Shown one piece after another: positions 13,747 through 13,792 of a DNA stretch of 13,792 nt. Location of the stretch: NCBI GenBank assembly GCA_035630195.1, contig DASQLD010000729.1, positions 1 through 13,792 of the forward strand, in the 5' to 3' direction. Position 1 is the stretch's first letter; each line of letters opens with the position of its first letter. The notes below the pieces were generated by a model, which saw only the letters and a program-made list of their open reading frames with translations, searched no databases and was not told where the DNA came from. The DNA is from DASQDN01 sp035630195. GTDB lineage: Bacteria > Acidobacteriota > Terriglobia > Bryobacterales > Bryobacteraceae. The position numbers and the translations under genes are program-made.

Positions 13747-13792
13747 CCGAAGCCTTACGGCAGGTCCTGCATAGCGACGCGCACCAACGCTT
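13747..13792 (-). other. Possible 3' end of a further gene on the minus strand
   Basis: After the STAND stop codon only 46 bases remain. On the minus strand a frame enters from the right edge and ends at TAA (13755-13757), reading ALVRVAMQDLP. It would be convergent with the STAND gene with an eight-base gap. This is too short to assign, and no terminator is visible. Confidence 0.2.

Noticed and set aside
13751..13775. Possible terminator after the STAND gene (GCAGG/CCTGC)
   Set aside because: The inverted repeat has only a one-base loop and no T tract, so it cannot form a standard terminator hairpin.
1..13792. CRISPR array, tRNA, rRNA or transposase
   Set aside because: No regularly spaced direct repeats, cloverleaf-like sequence, rRNA-like stretch or transposase motif was found by eye on either strand.

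Overview
The window is a compact, GC-rich bacterial chromosome segment of 11 recognisable genes, the first one cut by the window edge. Several features together suggest an Acidobacteriota genome, probably Bryobacter/Solibacter-like: a secreted cytochrome c (PSCyt1-type) domain fused to a formylglycine-enzyme-like domain, a Tat-exported Gfo/Idh/MocA oxidoreductase, a Gln/Gly/Lys-rich membrane protein and a DUF2339 protein. This assignment rests on gene style only and is moderate at best. No tRNA, rRNA, CRISPR array or insertion sequence was seen.

Region 1 (1-2735, + strand) is a tightly coupled trio: the 3' part of hemW (HemW-like radical SAM protein), a low-specificity L-threonine aldolase and an SDR oxidoreductase. 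Each junction is a 4-base start/stop overlap, so they are probably one housekeeping operon. The SDR stop codon overlaps the stop codon of the convergent gene that follows, with no room for a terminator.

Region 2 (2732-6325) holds two divergent membrane-protein genes around an 87-base intergenic gap. On the minus strand is a protein with three predicted membrane segments and a long low-complexity Gln/Gly/Lys/Ser tract. On the plus strand is a DUF2339 multi-pass protein.

Region 3 (6317-10692, - strand) is an export-oriented operon read right to left. Its order is a secreted protein with two similar halves, a Tat-signal Gfo/Idh/MocA oxidoreductase, a secreted cytochrome c/FGE-like fusion, and an ApbE flavin transferase. 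Gaps are 85, 3 and -20 bases. All four products carry, or may carry, export signals, so the operon probably serves a periplasmic process of unknown substrate.

Region 4 (10827-13746, + strand) is the most interesting part. It is a two-gene cassette of a SIR2-family putative NAD+ hydrolase overlapping by 8 bases an nSTAND1-type STAND NTPase that ends in four predicted transmembrane helices. This has the layout of an NTP-gated, NAD-depleting anti-phage or conflict system, with effector and switch on separate chains and a membrane domain where WD40 or TPR sensor repeats are often found. It starts from a short divergent intergenic region shared with the Region 3 operon. The last 46 bases may hold the 3' tip of a further gene on the minus strand.
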